Of a stretch of DNA of 64,000 nucleotides, positions 18,899 to 29,452 are shown piece by piece. Position 1 is the stretch's first letter, and each line of letters begins with the position of its first letter. Both the position numbers and the translations under genes were made by a program. This DNA is from Leuconostoc mesenteroides subsp. mesenteroides (GTDB taxonomy: Bacteria; Bacillota; Bacilli; Lactobacillales; Lactobacillaceae), in contig CP046062.1 of NCBI GenBank assembly GCA_009676745.1, positions 1,349,501 through 1,413,500 on the forward strand. Direction: 5' to 3'. The notes beneath the pieces were generated by a model. That model did no database searches, was not told where the DNA came from, and worked only from the letters and a program-made list of their open reading frames with translations.

Positions 18899-19948
18899 AT
18901 GAAAGCAGCTGTATGGCATGGTGTTAAAGATGTTCGTGTGGAGGATGTTGAACTTAAACCAACAAAATCTAATGAGGTAGTAGTACGTGTTGCTTATGCT
19001 GGAATTTGCGGCAGTGATTTACACGAATACCTTGAAGGGCCCGTATTTATTCCCGTTGATCAAACAGATGAATTGACTGGTGGTCAAGCACCATTAACGA
19101 TGGGACATGAGTTTTCCGGTGTTATCGAAAAAGTAGGTCCCGATGTGGTTAACTTTAAAGTCGGAGATCACGTTTCAGTCAATCCAACTGTGACAAAGGG
19201 AATCTCTTCTGATGATTTGGATGTTTACGATGGCTATAGTTTTATTGGTTTAAGCACGGACGGTGGTTTCACATCATTCGTTAATGTACCAGAAGATAAC
19301 TTATACCATTTACCCGAAGAATTCTCATTGAAATTAGCAGCTACTATTGAACCAACGGCCGTTGCGGTCCAAGCTATCAAAGAAGCTGATCTTCGTTTTG
19401 GCGAAAAGGTTGTGATTTTTGGTGCCGGACCAATAGGTGTGTTGGTTGCTGCTGCTGCAAAGGCAGCGGGGGCCACTAAAATCGTGGCTGTAGATTTGTC
19501 AGAAGTTCGCTTGAAAAAGGCGCTTGCAATGGGTGCAACAGACGTAATTAATCCAAGTCAAGTACCTGATACTATCGCAGCTATCAAAGAAATTATTCCT
19601 GGGGGTGCTGATGCCTCATTTGAAGTTGCCGGGGTACAGCCAACTTTTGAACAGGCAATAGATGCAACACGTCCGCGCGGAAGTGTCGTTATTGTTTCAA
19701 TTTTTGCAAAGCCAATCAGTTTTAACCCAATGCAATTGATGAATGCAGGCGTTAAGTTGACTACAACAATTGCATATTCAAAAGAGACTTTCCAACAAAC
19801 TGTTGCCCTTGTTAGCAGTGGACAAATTAACGTAGAGCCAGTTATTACGGATATAATTTCATTAGACAATATTGTTTCTGATGGTTTTGAGTCATTAACA
19901 AGCGATAAGTCACAGGCCAAGATTTTGATTGAGTTAAATCAGGATTAA
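18899..19948 (+). CDS. Zinc-dependent 2,3-butanediol dehydrogenase-type alcohol dehydrogenase
   Basis: Medium-chain dehydrogenase, 349 residues, probably interconverting acetoin and (R,R)-2,3-butanediol with NAD(H). The catalytic zinc residues are C37 in GICGSDLHEYL and H70/E71 in GHEFSG. The nucleotide fold carries GAGPIGVLVAAAAKAAGA. The four-Cys structural zinc lobe normally after residue 95 is absent: that segment reads NPTVTKGISSDDLDVYDGYSF with no Cys. AAAAGGAG precedes the ATG. The cre and palindromic operators upstream indicate control by carbon source and a second regulator. A sorbitol or threonine dehydrogenase relative is possible, but CGSDLHEY and GFIGLS-type context favour butanediol dehydrogenase. 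Confidence 0.85.
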   Translation: MKAAVWHGVKDVRVEDVELKPTKSNEVVVRVAYAGICGSDLHEYLEGPVFIPVDQTDELTGGQAPLTMGHEFSGVIEKVGPDVVNFKVGDHVSVNPTVTKGISSDDLDVYDGYSFIGLSTDGGFTSFVNVPEDNLYHLPEEFSLKLAATIEPTAVAVQAIKEADLRFGEKVVIFGAGPIGVLVAAAAKAAGATKIVAVDLSEVRLKKALAMGATDVINPSQVPDTIAAIKEIIPGGADASFEVAGVQPTFEQAIDATRPRGSVVIVSIFAKPISFNPMQLMNAGVKLTTTIAYSKETFQQTVALVSSGQINVEPVITDIISLDNIVSDGFESLTSDKSQAKILIELNQD

Positions 19949-19974
19949 CTACTCCAACATACCTAAGTATACAA

Positions 19975-20022
19975 GTTGCTACTATCTTTTATTTTTGTTT
20001 AGGATAGCAGTGGCTTTTTATT
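19975..20022 (+). terminator. Terminator after butanediol dehydrogenase gene
   Basis: GCTACTATC pairs with GATAGCAGTGGC across a bulge, followed by CTTTTTATT. The remaining 20023-20340 is AT-rich with no ORF or recognised RNA element. Confidence 0.6.
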
Positions 20023-20350
20023 ATGAATTACACAGTTAACTTAGCTTTTAGAATTGATAACTAGTCATAGATAATACTTTTAAGAGTATGATTCATTTTA
20101 GGCTAACACCGATTTAGTCATGGTTTTAATGATTAAGATAATTAATTGAGTTACATGTTCAAAAATGTCATCTATACTTGGTTCGTACAAAAAGAATAAC
20201 CGATACTGGTTGTTAGCAATTAAAAAAGTTTATTTGTCAAAATATTTTCCTATCATTTACCCAGTATCAAGTAATAATATTTGGTTTAATCGCAATTTCC
20301 GGATGAAGTATAAAAAAGTTATTTGTGTAAAATAAAAGGAAACAAACAAC

Positions 20351-20857
20351 ATGTTAGAACAAAAAAATCATACAAAGCAAACTACTATTTTAGCAACCAT
20401 CATAGCTTTCAACATTGCATTATCATATCTTGTTAAGATACCTGTCCCAGCGACGAATGGATTTGTTAACTTAGTTGAAGCTGGAATATTTTTAGCGGCC
20501 TTAATTGGTGGTGCGCGCAGTGGGTTGATTGTCGGTAGTTTAAGTGGACTGCTGTTAGATTTGCTGGCTGGTTATCCCCAATGGATGATTTTTTCTTTAA
20601 TGATTCATGGAATAGAGGGCTTAATCGTAGGGTATTTTGGCTATAAGAAACATATTATTAGTCAAGTGATTGGCTTAATTATTGGATCACTGATTATGGT
20701 GATTGGGTATATGTTAGCTGGTGCTATTTTGTATAATTGGGCGACAGGGCTGGCCTCAATTGTCGGAAATATTGCACAAGCAGTGATAGGCTTAATCGTT
20801 GCATTAGTTGTTTTACCAGTATTTAAACGTCTGCCACATGTTGATCTAGAAATCTAA
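20351..20857 (+). CDS. ECF transporter S component (substrate unknown)
   Basis: Membrane substrate-binding subunit of an energy-coupling-factor vitamin transporter. 168 residues, about 6 helices: TTILATIIAFNIALSYLVKIPVPATNGFVNLVEAGIFLAALIGG is typical of S components, with the short A-x-x-x-A-like helix 1 that meets EcfT. The EcfA/A'/T module is not in the window and must be elsewhere. AAAGGA precedes the ATG. No riboswitch recognised upstream, so the vitamin (pyridoxine, HMP, folate or other) is not assigned. Confidence 0.8.
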   Translation: MLEQKNHTKQTTILATIIAFNIALSYLVKIPVPATNGFVNLVEAGIFLAALIGGARSGLIVGSLSGLLLDLLAGYPQWMIFSLMIHGIEGLIVGYFGYKKHIISQVIGLIIGSLIMVIGYMLAGAILYNWATGLASIVGNIAQAVIGLIVALVVLPVFKRLPHVDLEI

Positions 20858-20907
20858 GCTGTTTTGGCAATATTCAAACGGCACGATTTGATATAAAGAA
20901 TTTGAGG

Positions 20908-20949
20908 AGAAAAGATTCAACAACATAATGAATCTTTTCTCTTTTTTTG
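20908..20949 (+). terminator. Terminator after ECF S component gene
   Basis: AGAAAAGATTCA pairs with TGAATCTTTTCT, followed by CTTTTTTT. Confidence 0.88.
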
Positions 20950-21031
20950 TTGACTTCAGCAAAGAGTTGACGTTCTAACGGAAAAAACTGTGTTCATTTA
21001 AGTTGACAAAATAAAGTCAAAGGACTATTAT

Positions 21032-21045
21032 TGTAAGCGGTTACA
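21032..21045 (+). promoter_or_regulatory. cre site upstream of gnd
   Basis: TGTAAGCGGTTACA matches the CcpA cre consensus at every fixed position, about 100 bases before the gnd start. It predicts carbon-source control of the phosphogluconate pathway. Confidence 0.75.
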
Positions 21046-21143
21046 GGTAGTGGTTTATCGATTTTACTCGAGTAATGTTTTATGTAGCGTAGCAAATTAA
21101 TTATACAGAAATGGGTTTAAATTAAAGGAAAGTAGGCAATAAA

Positions 21144-22571
21144 ATGGAACAAGCAGATTTTGGTGTTGTTGGGTTAGCTGTAATGGGTCGTAACTTAGCG
21201 CTTAATATTGAGTCCAAGGGGTATCGAGTTGCTGTTTACAATCGTTCTCGCGAACGAACTGATGATTTAGTCCAAAAACATGACGATAAGGCATTTATTC
21301 CAAGCTATACTACAAAGGAATTTGTGGGGGTTATTAAAAAGCCACGCCGAATTTTGCTGATGGTGAAAGCTGGTAAGGGTACGGATGCTGTTATTGACGA
21401 ATTATTACCACATTTAGAAAAAGGCGATATGTTGATTGATGGTGGTAATACTTACTTTGAAGATACGATACGTCGTTCAGATAAATTAGCGCAAGAAGGC
21501 ATTAATTTTATTGGTATGGGTGTATCAGGTGGTGAACTAGGTGCTTTGCAAGGACCATCATTAATGCCAGGTGGTCAACGTGAAGCGTATGATTTGGTTG
21601 CTCCTATTTTGACACAAATTGCGGCAAAAGCTCCAGAAGATGGTAAACCAACTGTTACGTATATTGGTCCTAATGGTGCAGGACATTATGTCAAGATGGT
21701 GCATAATGGTATCGAATATGGTGATATGCAATTGATTGCAGAGTCTTATGATATTTTAAAGCGTGTCTTACATCTCAATCAAGAGCAATTATCTCAAACT
21801 TTTTCTGTTTGGAACGAAGGAGAATTGAATTCTTATTTAGTTGAAATAACTGCTGATATTCTAACTCGAAAGGATGATTTAGATACTGACAAGCCAATTG
21901 TTGATGTCATCTTAGACCGAGCTGGAAACAAAGGTACAGGTAAGTGGTCTTCCCAATCAGCGCTTGAAGTTGGAGCGCCACAATCGTTAATAACTGAATC
22001 AGTTTATGCGCGTTACATATCAGCAATGAAAGATGATCGTGTTGCGGCTTCAAAAATATTGAAAGGACCAGAATATTCGTTTTCTGGTGATGAGCAAAGC
22101 ACGATAGAGGATATTCGGAAAGCCTTGTATTTTGGAAAAATTATGTCGTATGCACAAGGATTTGATCAACTTCGTATGGCATCAGAGTACTATGATTGGC
22201 ATTTACCATTTGGAGAACTAGCGCAATTGTGGCGTGCAGGCGCGATTATTCGTGCCCAATTCCTACAACGCATTACAGATGCCTTTACAACACAAGTGGA
22301 TTTGCATAACTTGCTTTTGGATTCTTACTTCCAACGTATTGCCGAGGAATATCAAGATGCTGCCCGTCGTGTCGTAGCGATAGCTGTTACGGCCGGTGTG
22401 CCGACGCCTTCATTGTCTGCTGCTGTGGCTTACTACGATTCGTATCGTTCGGTTGTTTTACCTGCTAATCTTACACAAGCACAACGTGACTATTTTGGCG
22501 CTCATACCTATGAAAGAACAGATAAGCCTGCTGGAGAAATGTACCATTTTCCTTGGTATGACGAAGCATGA
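21144..22571 (+). CDS. gnd: 6-phosphogluconate dehydrogenase (decarboxylating)
   Basis: Oxidises 6-phosphogluconate to ribulose-5-phosphate and CO2, a central step of heterofermentative sugar metabolism. 475 residues, full length. N-terminal Rossmann motif [15 protein letters not shown], substrate motifs [21 protein letters not shown] and [22 protein letters not shown] with the catalytic Lys and Glu. A C-terminal tail [20 protein letters not shown] closes the active site of the dimer partner. Monocistronic between cre and terminator. Confidence 0.97.
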   Translation: MEQADFGVVGLAVMGRNLALNIESKGYRVAVYNRSRERTDDLVQKHDDKAFIPSYTTKEFVGVIKKPRRILLMVKAGKGTDAVIDELLPHLEKGDMLIDGGNTYFEDTIRRSDKLAQEGINFIGMGVSGGELGALQGPSLMPGGQREAYDLVAPILTQIAAKAPEDGKPTVTYIGPNGAGHYVKMVHNGIEYGDMQLIAESYDILKRVLHLNQEQLSQTFSVWNEGELNSYLVEITADILTRKDDLDTDKPIVDVILDRAGNKGTGKWSSQSALEVGAPQSLITESVYARYISAMKDDRVAASKILKGPEYSFSGDEQSTIEDIRKALYFGKIMSYAQGFDQLRMASEYYDWHLPFGELAQLWRAGAIIRAQFLQRITDAFTTQVDLHNLLLDSYFQRIAEEYQDAARRVVAIAVTAGVPTPSLSAAVAYYDSYRSVVLPANLTQAQRDYFGAHTYERTDKPAGEMYHFPWYDEA

Positions 22572-22605
22572 AAAAAAGACCGTCTTGGACGGTTTTTTTC
22601 ATGCA
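22567..22605 (+). terminator. Terminator overlapping the gnd stop
   Basis: GCATGAAAAAAA..CCGTC-TTG-GACGG..TTTTTTTCATGC, a long nearly perfect palindrome that begins within the last codon region of gnd. Confidence 0.9.
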
Positions 22606-22658
22606 CTTTCGTATTAAAATGTGCTACAATTCTCTACAAATATAATCTGAGAGGTAAA

Positions 22659-23642
22659 ATGATGGCAACAATTTTTCCTAAAAAATTACAAAAGGACGAT
22701 GAAATAAGAATCATATCGCCGAGCTCTTCAATCAAGCGAGTTGGTGGATTTGAACAAAATTTAGTGGCGAAAGAAAGATTAGAAAAATTAGGGTATAAAG
22801 TAACATTCGGAAACCATATACATGAAAATGATCTGTTTTATTCTAGCTCAATTACTGCTCGTGTTCAGGATTTACATCAGGCTTTTATTGATGATAACGT
22901 TTCGGTGGTGATGACGACAATTGGTGGTTTAAATTCAAACGAATTATTGCCTTATATTGATTGGGAAATAATTAGAAGCCACCCAAAATTGTTTGTTGGC
23001 TATTCGGACATAACAAGCTTACACAATGCAATTCGATCCCAGACAGGATTAGTAACATATTATGGACCATGTTACTCGTCTTTCAAAATGGACGAATTAC
23101 AGGCGTATCAAACAGATGAATGGATAAAAGCATTATGTCAGTCAGATTATGATTTACAACCAAGCAATATTTGGACAAGTGATATGTGGTTTGACCCCAA
23201 TATACCAAGAAAGCCAATGCCGAATGCGTGGCAGGTATATAACTCGGGTCAAGCAACGGGAATCAGTACTGGTGGTAACATACAAACGTATGGACTTCAA
23301 GCTGGGACAAAGTTTTTGCCTGCCGTCACAAAACCTATTATATTCATTGAACAAGCCGAGGGTGGTGAACCACTTGAATTTTCTAGAGAATTGTCTCAAA
23401 TACTCCAAATTCACCCAGATATTGCTGGACTAATTATTGGCAGGTTTCCAGTTGAAAATAAAATGTCAGAGTCTAACCTCCACAGCATATTAGCTAAATT
23501 TCCTGTTCTCAATACTATTCCAGTAGTTTATCATGTTGATTTTGGTCATACTCAGCCTATATTCACTTTTCCTCTGGGCGGATTAATTACTGTGCGTGCC
23601 CAAAACACTGGTGATATTACGATAGAAGTATTAAAAGGATAG
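22659..23642 (+). CDS. LD-carboxypeptidase family protein (peptidase S66, MccF/LdcA-like)
   Basis: Serine carboxypeptidase, 327 residues, either trimming murein tetrapeptides in recycling or giving self-immunity to microcin C-like compounds. Nucleophile Ser116 in VGYSDIT, then a C-terminal Glu/His pair in FIEQAEGG and VYHVDFGHTQP. The insertion between the nucleophile and the C-terminal domain resembles the MccF branch more than the short LdcA branch. GAGAGG precedes two adjacent ATGs (22659, 22662). Single gene. Confidence 0.87.
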   Translation: MMATIFPKKLQKDDEIRIISPSSSIKRVGGFEQNLVAKERLEKLGYKVTFGNHIHENDLFYSSSITARVQDLHQAFIDDNVSVVMTTIGGLNSNELLPYIDWEIIRSHPKLFVGYSDITSLHNAIRSQTGLVTYYGPCYSSFKMDELQAYQTDEWIKALCQSDYDLQPSNIWTSDMWFDPNIPRKPMPNAWQVYNSGQATGISTGGNIQTYGLQAGTKFLPAVTKPIIFIEQAEGGEPLEFSRELSQILQIHPDIAGLIIGRFPVENKMSESNLHSILAKFPVLNTIPVVYHVDFGHTQPIFTFPLGGLITVRAQNTGDITIEVLKG

Positions 23643-23777
23643 CATTTGCGTCAGAAATAAACATAATGAGGTAAACGTGATATAATTATAAAAGTATTAC
23701 ATTTCGTTGGGGGACTTGACTACATTTTTAATGACCGTTAAGTTAGAAATATATCTTAACTCAGGGGGTACTGGTTA

Positions 23778-24005
23778 TTGGGCAAAAATAATCGAAAAGT
23801 TGCTAACACATTGATTTATTTAACTTTTATTATTTGTATTTGGTTTATTTATTTTTTATTTACTGCTGCTATATTAGTTTTGTTTTGCAATGTTAGTCGA
23901 GCGGCTTTTCTAGCTATGATAATAGCTAGCATTCTAACAGTCATGTTTGTCATAATACAGACTTCATTTAAGCATTTGAACTCAGTCAATAAAGAAGATG
24001 ATTAG
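23778..24005 (+). CDS. Small two-helix membrane protein (75 aa), unknown
   Basis: Not recognised. Basic N terminus (GKNNRKVAN), two long hydrophobic helices separated by NVSRAAF, and a charged tail NSVNKEDD. TTG start at 23778 with CAGGGGG about 10 bases upstream. Preceded by a promoter-like TATAAT near 23680 and a leader containing GTTAAG/CTTAAC. Followed by a strong terminator, so it is transcribed alone. Confidence 0.65.
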   Translation: MGKNNRKVANTLIYLTFIICIWFIYFLFTAAILVLFCNVSRAAFLAMIIASILTVMFVIIQTSFKHLNSVNKEDD

Positions 24006-24010
24006 ATTGA

Positions 24011-24042
24011 AAAATCTGCCTGAAAAAGGCAGATTTTTTTTG
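24011..24042 (+). terminator. Terminator after the 75-aa membrane protein
   Basis: AAAATCTGCC pairs with GGCAGATTTTTTTT. Confidence 0.88.
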
Positions 24043-24089
24043 TCTTTTTTCAAGAAACAAAATAACTTTCTGGATGCTAATATTTTTGA

Positions 24090-24596
24090 CTAATTATTCA
24101 AGTCAATCCAGTATCGACAAAATAGCTTTCCTGTGCTGGGCTCTTTGATGATATTTTCAAGGACGCCACCATGAGCTTCAATCGTTTTGCGGCTAGCAGT
24201 ATTCCATTTTTCAGCGGTAACCAAGACGGGTGAAATTTTGCGTTGTTGATACATGTGTAGGGTTAATTCTAACATTTTCTTAGCTATTCCTTGTTGACGC
24301 CAAGCAGGGGCAACGCCGTATCCTATGTGTCCGCCAAATTGAAGCAAGTGTGCATTTAACTCCCATCGAGCTGATACACCACCTTTTATCAAACCATCCT
24401 CAATAAAGAAATAGTTACTGACGGGAACAAAGTTATTCATACTATTATTTTTCATTTGCGCTAGATTAGTTAAATATTCAGCGAAACTGACAGAAATAGG
24501 TTTGGCTACAGCAACAATTTCCGGTTCATTTATCCAACTGTTAATCCAGTCGTTGAAAATTTGTTCATCAGGTTGTTTTAATTCTCTAAAAGTCAT
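24090..24596 (-). CDS. GNAT-family N-acetyltransferase
   Basis: 168-residue acetyl-CoA-dependent acetyltransferase. The acetyl-CoA loop region is GGHIGYGVAPAWRQQGIAKKMLELTLH (Q/R-x-x-G-I-A), followed by the C-terminal VTAEKWNTASRKTIEAHGGVLEN, the family pattern. Substrate unknown; relatives are often called predicted acetyltransferases. Starts with ATG after AAAGG. Convergent with the small membrane protein gene. Confidence 0.87.
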   Translation of the reverse strand: MTFRELKQPDEQIFNDWINSWINEPEIVAVAKPISVSFAEYLTNLAQMKNNSMNNFVPVSNYFFIEDGLIKGGVSARWELNAHLLQFGGHIGYGVAPAWRQQGIAKKMLELTLHMYQQRKISPVLVTAEKWNTASRKTIEAHGGVLENIIKEPSTGKLFCRYWIDLNN

Positions 24597-24739
24597 TTTT
24601 TACCTTTGATTTAACCGTAGTTATTGAATATATTTACTAGTAATCTTATCACACGAATTTATTTATGTTGAATAATTATTATAAAAAGCAATTTTGTAAG
24701 ATAATTTCCGCAAGTATAAGGAAATCAATCTAATGGAAA

Positions 24740-24753
24740 TGTAAGCGCTTACT
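24740..24753 (+). promoter_or_regulatory. cre-like site upstream of the cellobiose operon
   Basis: TGTAAGCGCTTACT matches cre except for the last base. It lies about 35 bases before the first gene and probably overlaps the promoter, giving CcpA repression. Confidence 0.72.
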
Positions 24754-24766
24754 TGATAAAATATGA

Positions 24767-26224
<1,458 letters not shown>

Positions 26225-26238
26225 AAAGGAGAAGTACG

Positions 26239-26556
26239 ATGAAAAAAGCGTTAATTATTTGTGCAGCTGGTATGTCATCCTCCATGATGGCAAAAAAAAC
26301 AACTGACTATTTTAAAAATAAAAATATGGATATTGAAGTGGATGCAATTACTGCTACAGAAGGAGAAGATGCTATTCGTAATAGTGATTTTGATCTATTT
26401 CTAGTTAGTCCGCAGACAACAATGTATCTTGAAGGTTTTGAAAAGATTGGAGATGAGGTCGGTAAACCTGTCGTTTCTATCCCCTTTAATTCCTATATAC
26501 CCATACCAACAGGTATTGAGGGCATGGCGAACTTAGTAGAAGAAAATATTGGGTAG
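26239..26556 (+). CDS. celA: Cellobiose/lactose-family PTS EIIB
   Basis: Soluble phosphocarrier, 105 residues, receiving phosphate on C8 in LIICAAGMSSSMMAKK and passing it to the sugar on EIIC. The Cys-x-x-G-M-S-T/S loop is the EIIB(cel) signature. Good AAAGGAG before the ATG; the regulator gene follows within about 35 bases. Confidence 0.93.
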   Translation: MKKALIICAAGMSSSMMAKKTTDYFKNKNMDIEVDAITATEGEDAIRNSDFDLFLVSPQTTMYLEGFEKIGDEVGKPVVSIPFNSYIPIPTGIEGMANLVEENIG

Positions 26557-26591
26557 CAATATGCATGGTAAATGTTGCGCGAGGTGTGATG

Positions 26592-28583
26592 ATGAGGAAA
26601 AAAGAGCGTGATTTACTAATCTATTTAGTAGATAATTCAGACCGTTTCGTAACCAGTGACGAATTATCTACACTTTTGTCACTGACACCTAGAACAATTC
26701 GTAATTACATTAGGATTTTAAAAGAGACCTTGGTTTCACACGGCGCCCAACTTGATTCAAAACCTAGCATGGGTTATCGGTTGCACATATCTCATCCCGT
26801 TACATTTGACTTATTTTTAAATAAACACTATGAATTATCCCAGTGGCTAATTAGTGAGGACAGCAACAATATTTCAGACCGTCAAAAGTATATTTTGAAT
26901 AAACTTATTATTGAAAACCAAAAATTTTTGATTGACGATTTGGCTGAAAAATTATTTGTTACAAGGGCAACACTTTCAAAAGATTTATCGACCATTCGTA
27001 AATTGTTGATGCCATATCGAATCACTATCGAAAGCAAAGCTAATATTGGTATCTTCATTACGGGATTGGAGCGCGATAAGCGTCACTTTATTTTAGATTA
27101 CTTTTTCAGTCATAGTGAAAATTCTATTCAACATTATATGAAAAATAAATCTTTCTTTAAAGCCGTTAGTTTTGATCAAATTACGATTATAGTTCTTGAT
27201 GAATGTCGAGAAGCAGGTATTCATTTAACGGACTATACCATACAAAATATTGTTTTATATATTGCATTAAGTGTTCAACGCTTGAAATGCGGATTTGAAT
27301 TACAAGCTGCTCAAATAAACCTTAATCCTGAAATGAAAAATGTTCGCGAGGTTGCTAGAAAAATTTTTTCTCGTATTGAAAGTAGCTTGTTATTAAAATT
27401 TCCCGAAAGTGAAGTAGATTATTTAACTATTCAGTTAATAGCTCAAGGGAAAAACATTAATATACAAAATGATAGTTCATTGCAACGAGATGTAGACATG
27501 ATTTTGCAACGAATTGAATTAGAAACCGGTTATCCAGTTACTAAAGATTATGCGCTCAAGAAAAATATCATCGAACATCTAAAACCGATGGTAGTTCGTC
27601 TTGAGCAAAATATTCAATTAAAAAATCCTTTGCTACATGAAATAAAAGCAAATTATTTAACTGAGTTTATGGATACTAGGCGCTATATAGCATGGTCGTC
27701 ATATTTATCTCAGTTTGACATGAATGATGATGAAGTTGCTTATCTAGCACTTCATTTGATGGCAGCGGCGGAAAAATACAAAAATTTAAATAAACCAAGA
27801 GTTTTAATTATTTGCGCGACAGGGTACGGATCAGCACAATTACTCAATAATCGAATCGAAAAAGAATTTGGTATGTATTTAAACATTGTTGATATTAAAG
27901 GATATTATGCAGTTGATGACAGTACGTTAAGCAATGTTAATCTCATTATCAGTGCTATTGATCTGTCAACACGAGTGTTCAAAGTCCCAGTCATACAGGT
28001 CAGTATTTTTTTAAACGAAGCAGATATTCAAAAAATAAATGAATTTTTAGATAATGAGCAAGTCCGAAATAAATATATCACTGCAGAAAGAAAGCAACCA
28101 GGTAATAACGCTTTAAACCACTTTGATCAATTTATGGATCAATCAACTTTTAAAATATGGCAGTTATCACCTCATCGAAAAGAAGTACTACAAGAGTTAA
28201 CTAATATGTTGATGCCCAATGAATCTAACAAAGTAAAAGATGAATTTTTGGGACAAATCAATCAGCGTGAACAAATGAGCTCAATCGTCTTTAGCGATAC
28301 TATCGCTGTCCCTCATCCTGCTATGCCGATGAGTCGTGTGCCTAAAATTGCTATTGGCATTATACCAAACGGCATTAAATGGTCTGACGAGCATCCAAAT
28401 ATTCAGTTAGTTTTTCTGCTTTCACCATCTTATCTGAGTAATAAGGGTCTGACAGAAATCACACAGACAATTGTAAAATTCACAGAACATATGGATAAAC
28501 AGTATCAGTTGGTTTCATCAAAAAATTTTTCGGAATTTCGGCATCATTTTCTGTTAATGATGAAAGGAGGTAAGTATATATGA
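26592..28583 (+). CDS. PRD-containing transcriptional activator (BglG/LicR/MtlR family)
   Basis: DNA-binding activator of the cellobiose operon, about 663 residues. Two N-terminal helix-turn-helix units (RFVTSDELSTLLSLTPRTIRNYIRIL; FLIDDLAEKLFVTRATLSKDLSTI), two PRDs, an EIIB-like domain (LIICATGYGSAQLLNNRIE, Cys retained), and a C-terminal EIIA-like domain (DTIAVPHPAMPMS with the phospho-His). This is the LicR/CelR type. The ATG at 26592 is 5 bases after GAGGTG and is preferred; the frame opens at 26565. Placing the regulator inside the PTS operon allows direct sensing of EII phosphorylation. Confidence 0.9.
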   Translation: MRKKERDLLIYLVDNSDRFVTSDELSTLLSLTPRTIRNYIRILKETLVSHGAQLDSKPSMGYRLHISHPVTFDLFLNKHYELSQWLISEDSNNISDRQKYILNKLIIENQKFLIDDLAEKLFVTRATLSKDLSTIRKLLMPYRITIESKANIGIFITGLERDKRHFILDYFFSHSENSIQHYMKNKSFFKAVSFDQITIIVLDECREAGIHLTDYTIQNIVLYIALSVQRLKCGFELQAAQINLNPEMKNVREVARKIFSRIESSLLLKFPESEVDYLTIQLIAQGKNINIQNDSSLQRDVDMILQRIELETGYPVTKDYALKKNIIEHLKPMVVRLEQNIQLKNPLLHEIKANYLTEFMDTRRYIAWSSYLSQFDMNDDEVAYLALHLMAAAEKYKNLNKPRVLIICATGYGSAQLLNNRIEKEFGMYLNIVDIKGYYAVDDSTLSNVNLIISAIDLSTRVFKVPVIQVSIFLNEADIQKINEFLDNEQVRNKYITAERKQPGNNALNHFDQFMDQSTFKIWQLSPHRKEVLQELTNMLMPNESNKVKDEFLGQINQREQMSSIVFSDTIAVPHPAMPMSRVPKIAIGIIPNGIKWSDEHPNIQLVFLLSPSYLSNKGLTEITQTIVKFTEHMDKQYQLVSSKNFSEFRHHFLLMMKGGKYI

Positions 28584-28939
28584 AATCAGAAGACATCCAG
28601 GTTGTCGCTTTTGAAATTATTTTACATAGTGGCAATGCGCGCACAATGGTTCATAAGGCTTTTGCAGCCATGAAAGAAAAAAACTTCAAGCTATCTACTG
28701 AAAACCTCAAATTATCAAATGACGAATTACTACTAGCTCATAAATCGCAAACAAACTTATTACAAGAATATGCTGAGGGTAGTCATATTGATATGGAAAT
28801 TATATTAGTTCATGCACAGGATCACCTAATGACAACGATGACTTTACGTGAAATGGCCATTGAGATGCAGACTCTGTATGAGGAGGTACAGAACATTGAA
28901 AAAAGAAATCAAACGAAGGCCAAAAAAACTACAGGATAA
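28580..28939 (+). CDS. celC: Cellobiose/lactose-family PTS EIIA
   Basis: Three-helix phosphocarrier, 119 residues. Phospho-His H78 in ILVHAQDHLMTTMT with the conserved D81 that binds the trimer metal. Starts by ATGA overlap with the regulator stop, behind AAAGGAGG in the regulator's last codons, so the two are translationally coupled. Confidence 0.93.
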   Translation: MKSEDIQVVAFEIILHSGNARTMVHKAFAAMKEKNFKLSTENLKLSNDELLLAHKSQTNLLQEYAEGSHIDMEIILVHAQDHLMTTMTLREMAIEMQTLYEEVQNIEKRNQTKAKKTTG

Positions 28940-29450
28940 GAATCAAAGTTTAGAGCTCACAATCGAAAAAAATCGTACAGAAATGAGCCTTAAAAGTATG
29001 CAGTTTAACCGGTTCATGCTAATACGTTATGCCACAGCGTTCTTCTTGTTCGTAAATTTGTATTGGGCCATAATTATGTGGCAGACCTTAGTGGCACTAA
29101 TACCTGTTGTTTTAATGCTTATCGCTTTGCTAGCAATTATTGAACAAATTAAGTTGTTTGGACATCACACGAACCAACTGACTTATTCAAAAGTATTTTT
29201 CAGATCACAGCTTGTCGTTAATATCATTTTAATGATAAGCATCCCAACATCATTATTTACATTTTTTTACCAATTTATACAAAATACTGGTAGTAACCGC
29301 TTAGTGGTACTAATCTTGTTATTACTCAGTAGTAGCTTACTTCTCATAGTTAACAAAAGGTTAGGCTTGATTGCAACCAATCATGATAAATATTATGCGC
29401 GTTTGACAGCCTATCAGTCCGTTATTAAAAATAATAAGGAGATGAAATAA
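28896..29450 (+). CDS. Unrecognised membrane protein inserted in the cellobiose PTS operon (184 aa)
   Basis: A basic, charged N terminus of about 45 residues (KKEIKRRPKKLQDKNQSLELTIEKNRTEM), probably helical, followed by four hydrophobic segments. The start is TTG at 28896, 9 bases after AGGAGG inside the celC reading frame, so the gene overlaps celC by 44 bases. It lies between EIIA and EIIC, where no fixed PTS component is expected. I do not recognise a family. It could be an accessory to the permease or a membrane sensor. The overlap and operon position argue it is real. Confidence 0.72.
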   Translation: MKKEIKRRPKKLQDKNQSLELTIEKNRTEMSLKSMQFNRFMLIRYATAFFLFVNLYWAIIMWQTLVALIPVVLMLIALLAIIEQIKLFGHHTNQLTYSKVFFRSQLVVNIILMISIPTSLFTFFYQFIQNTGSNRLVVLILLLLSSSLLLIVNKRLGLIATNHDKYYARLTAYQSVIKNNKEMK

Positions 29451-29452
29451 TT

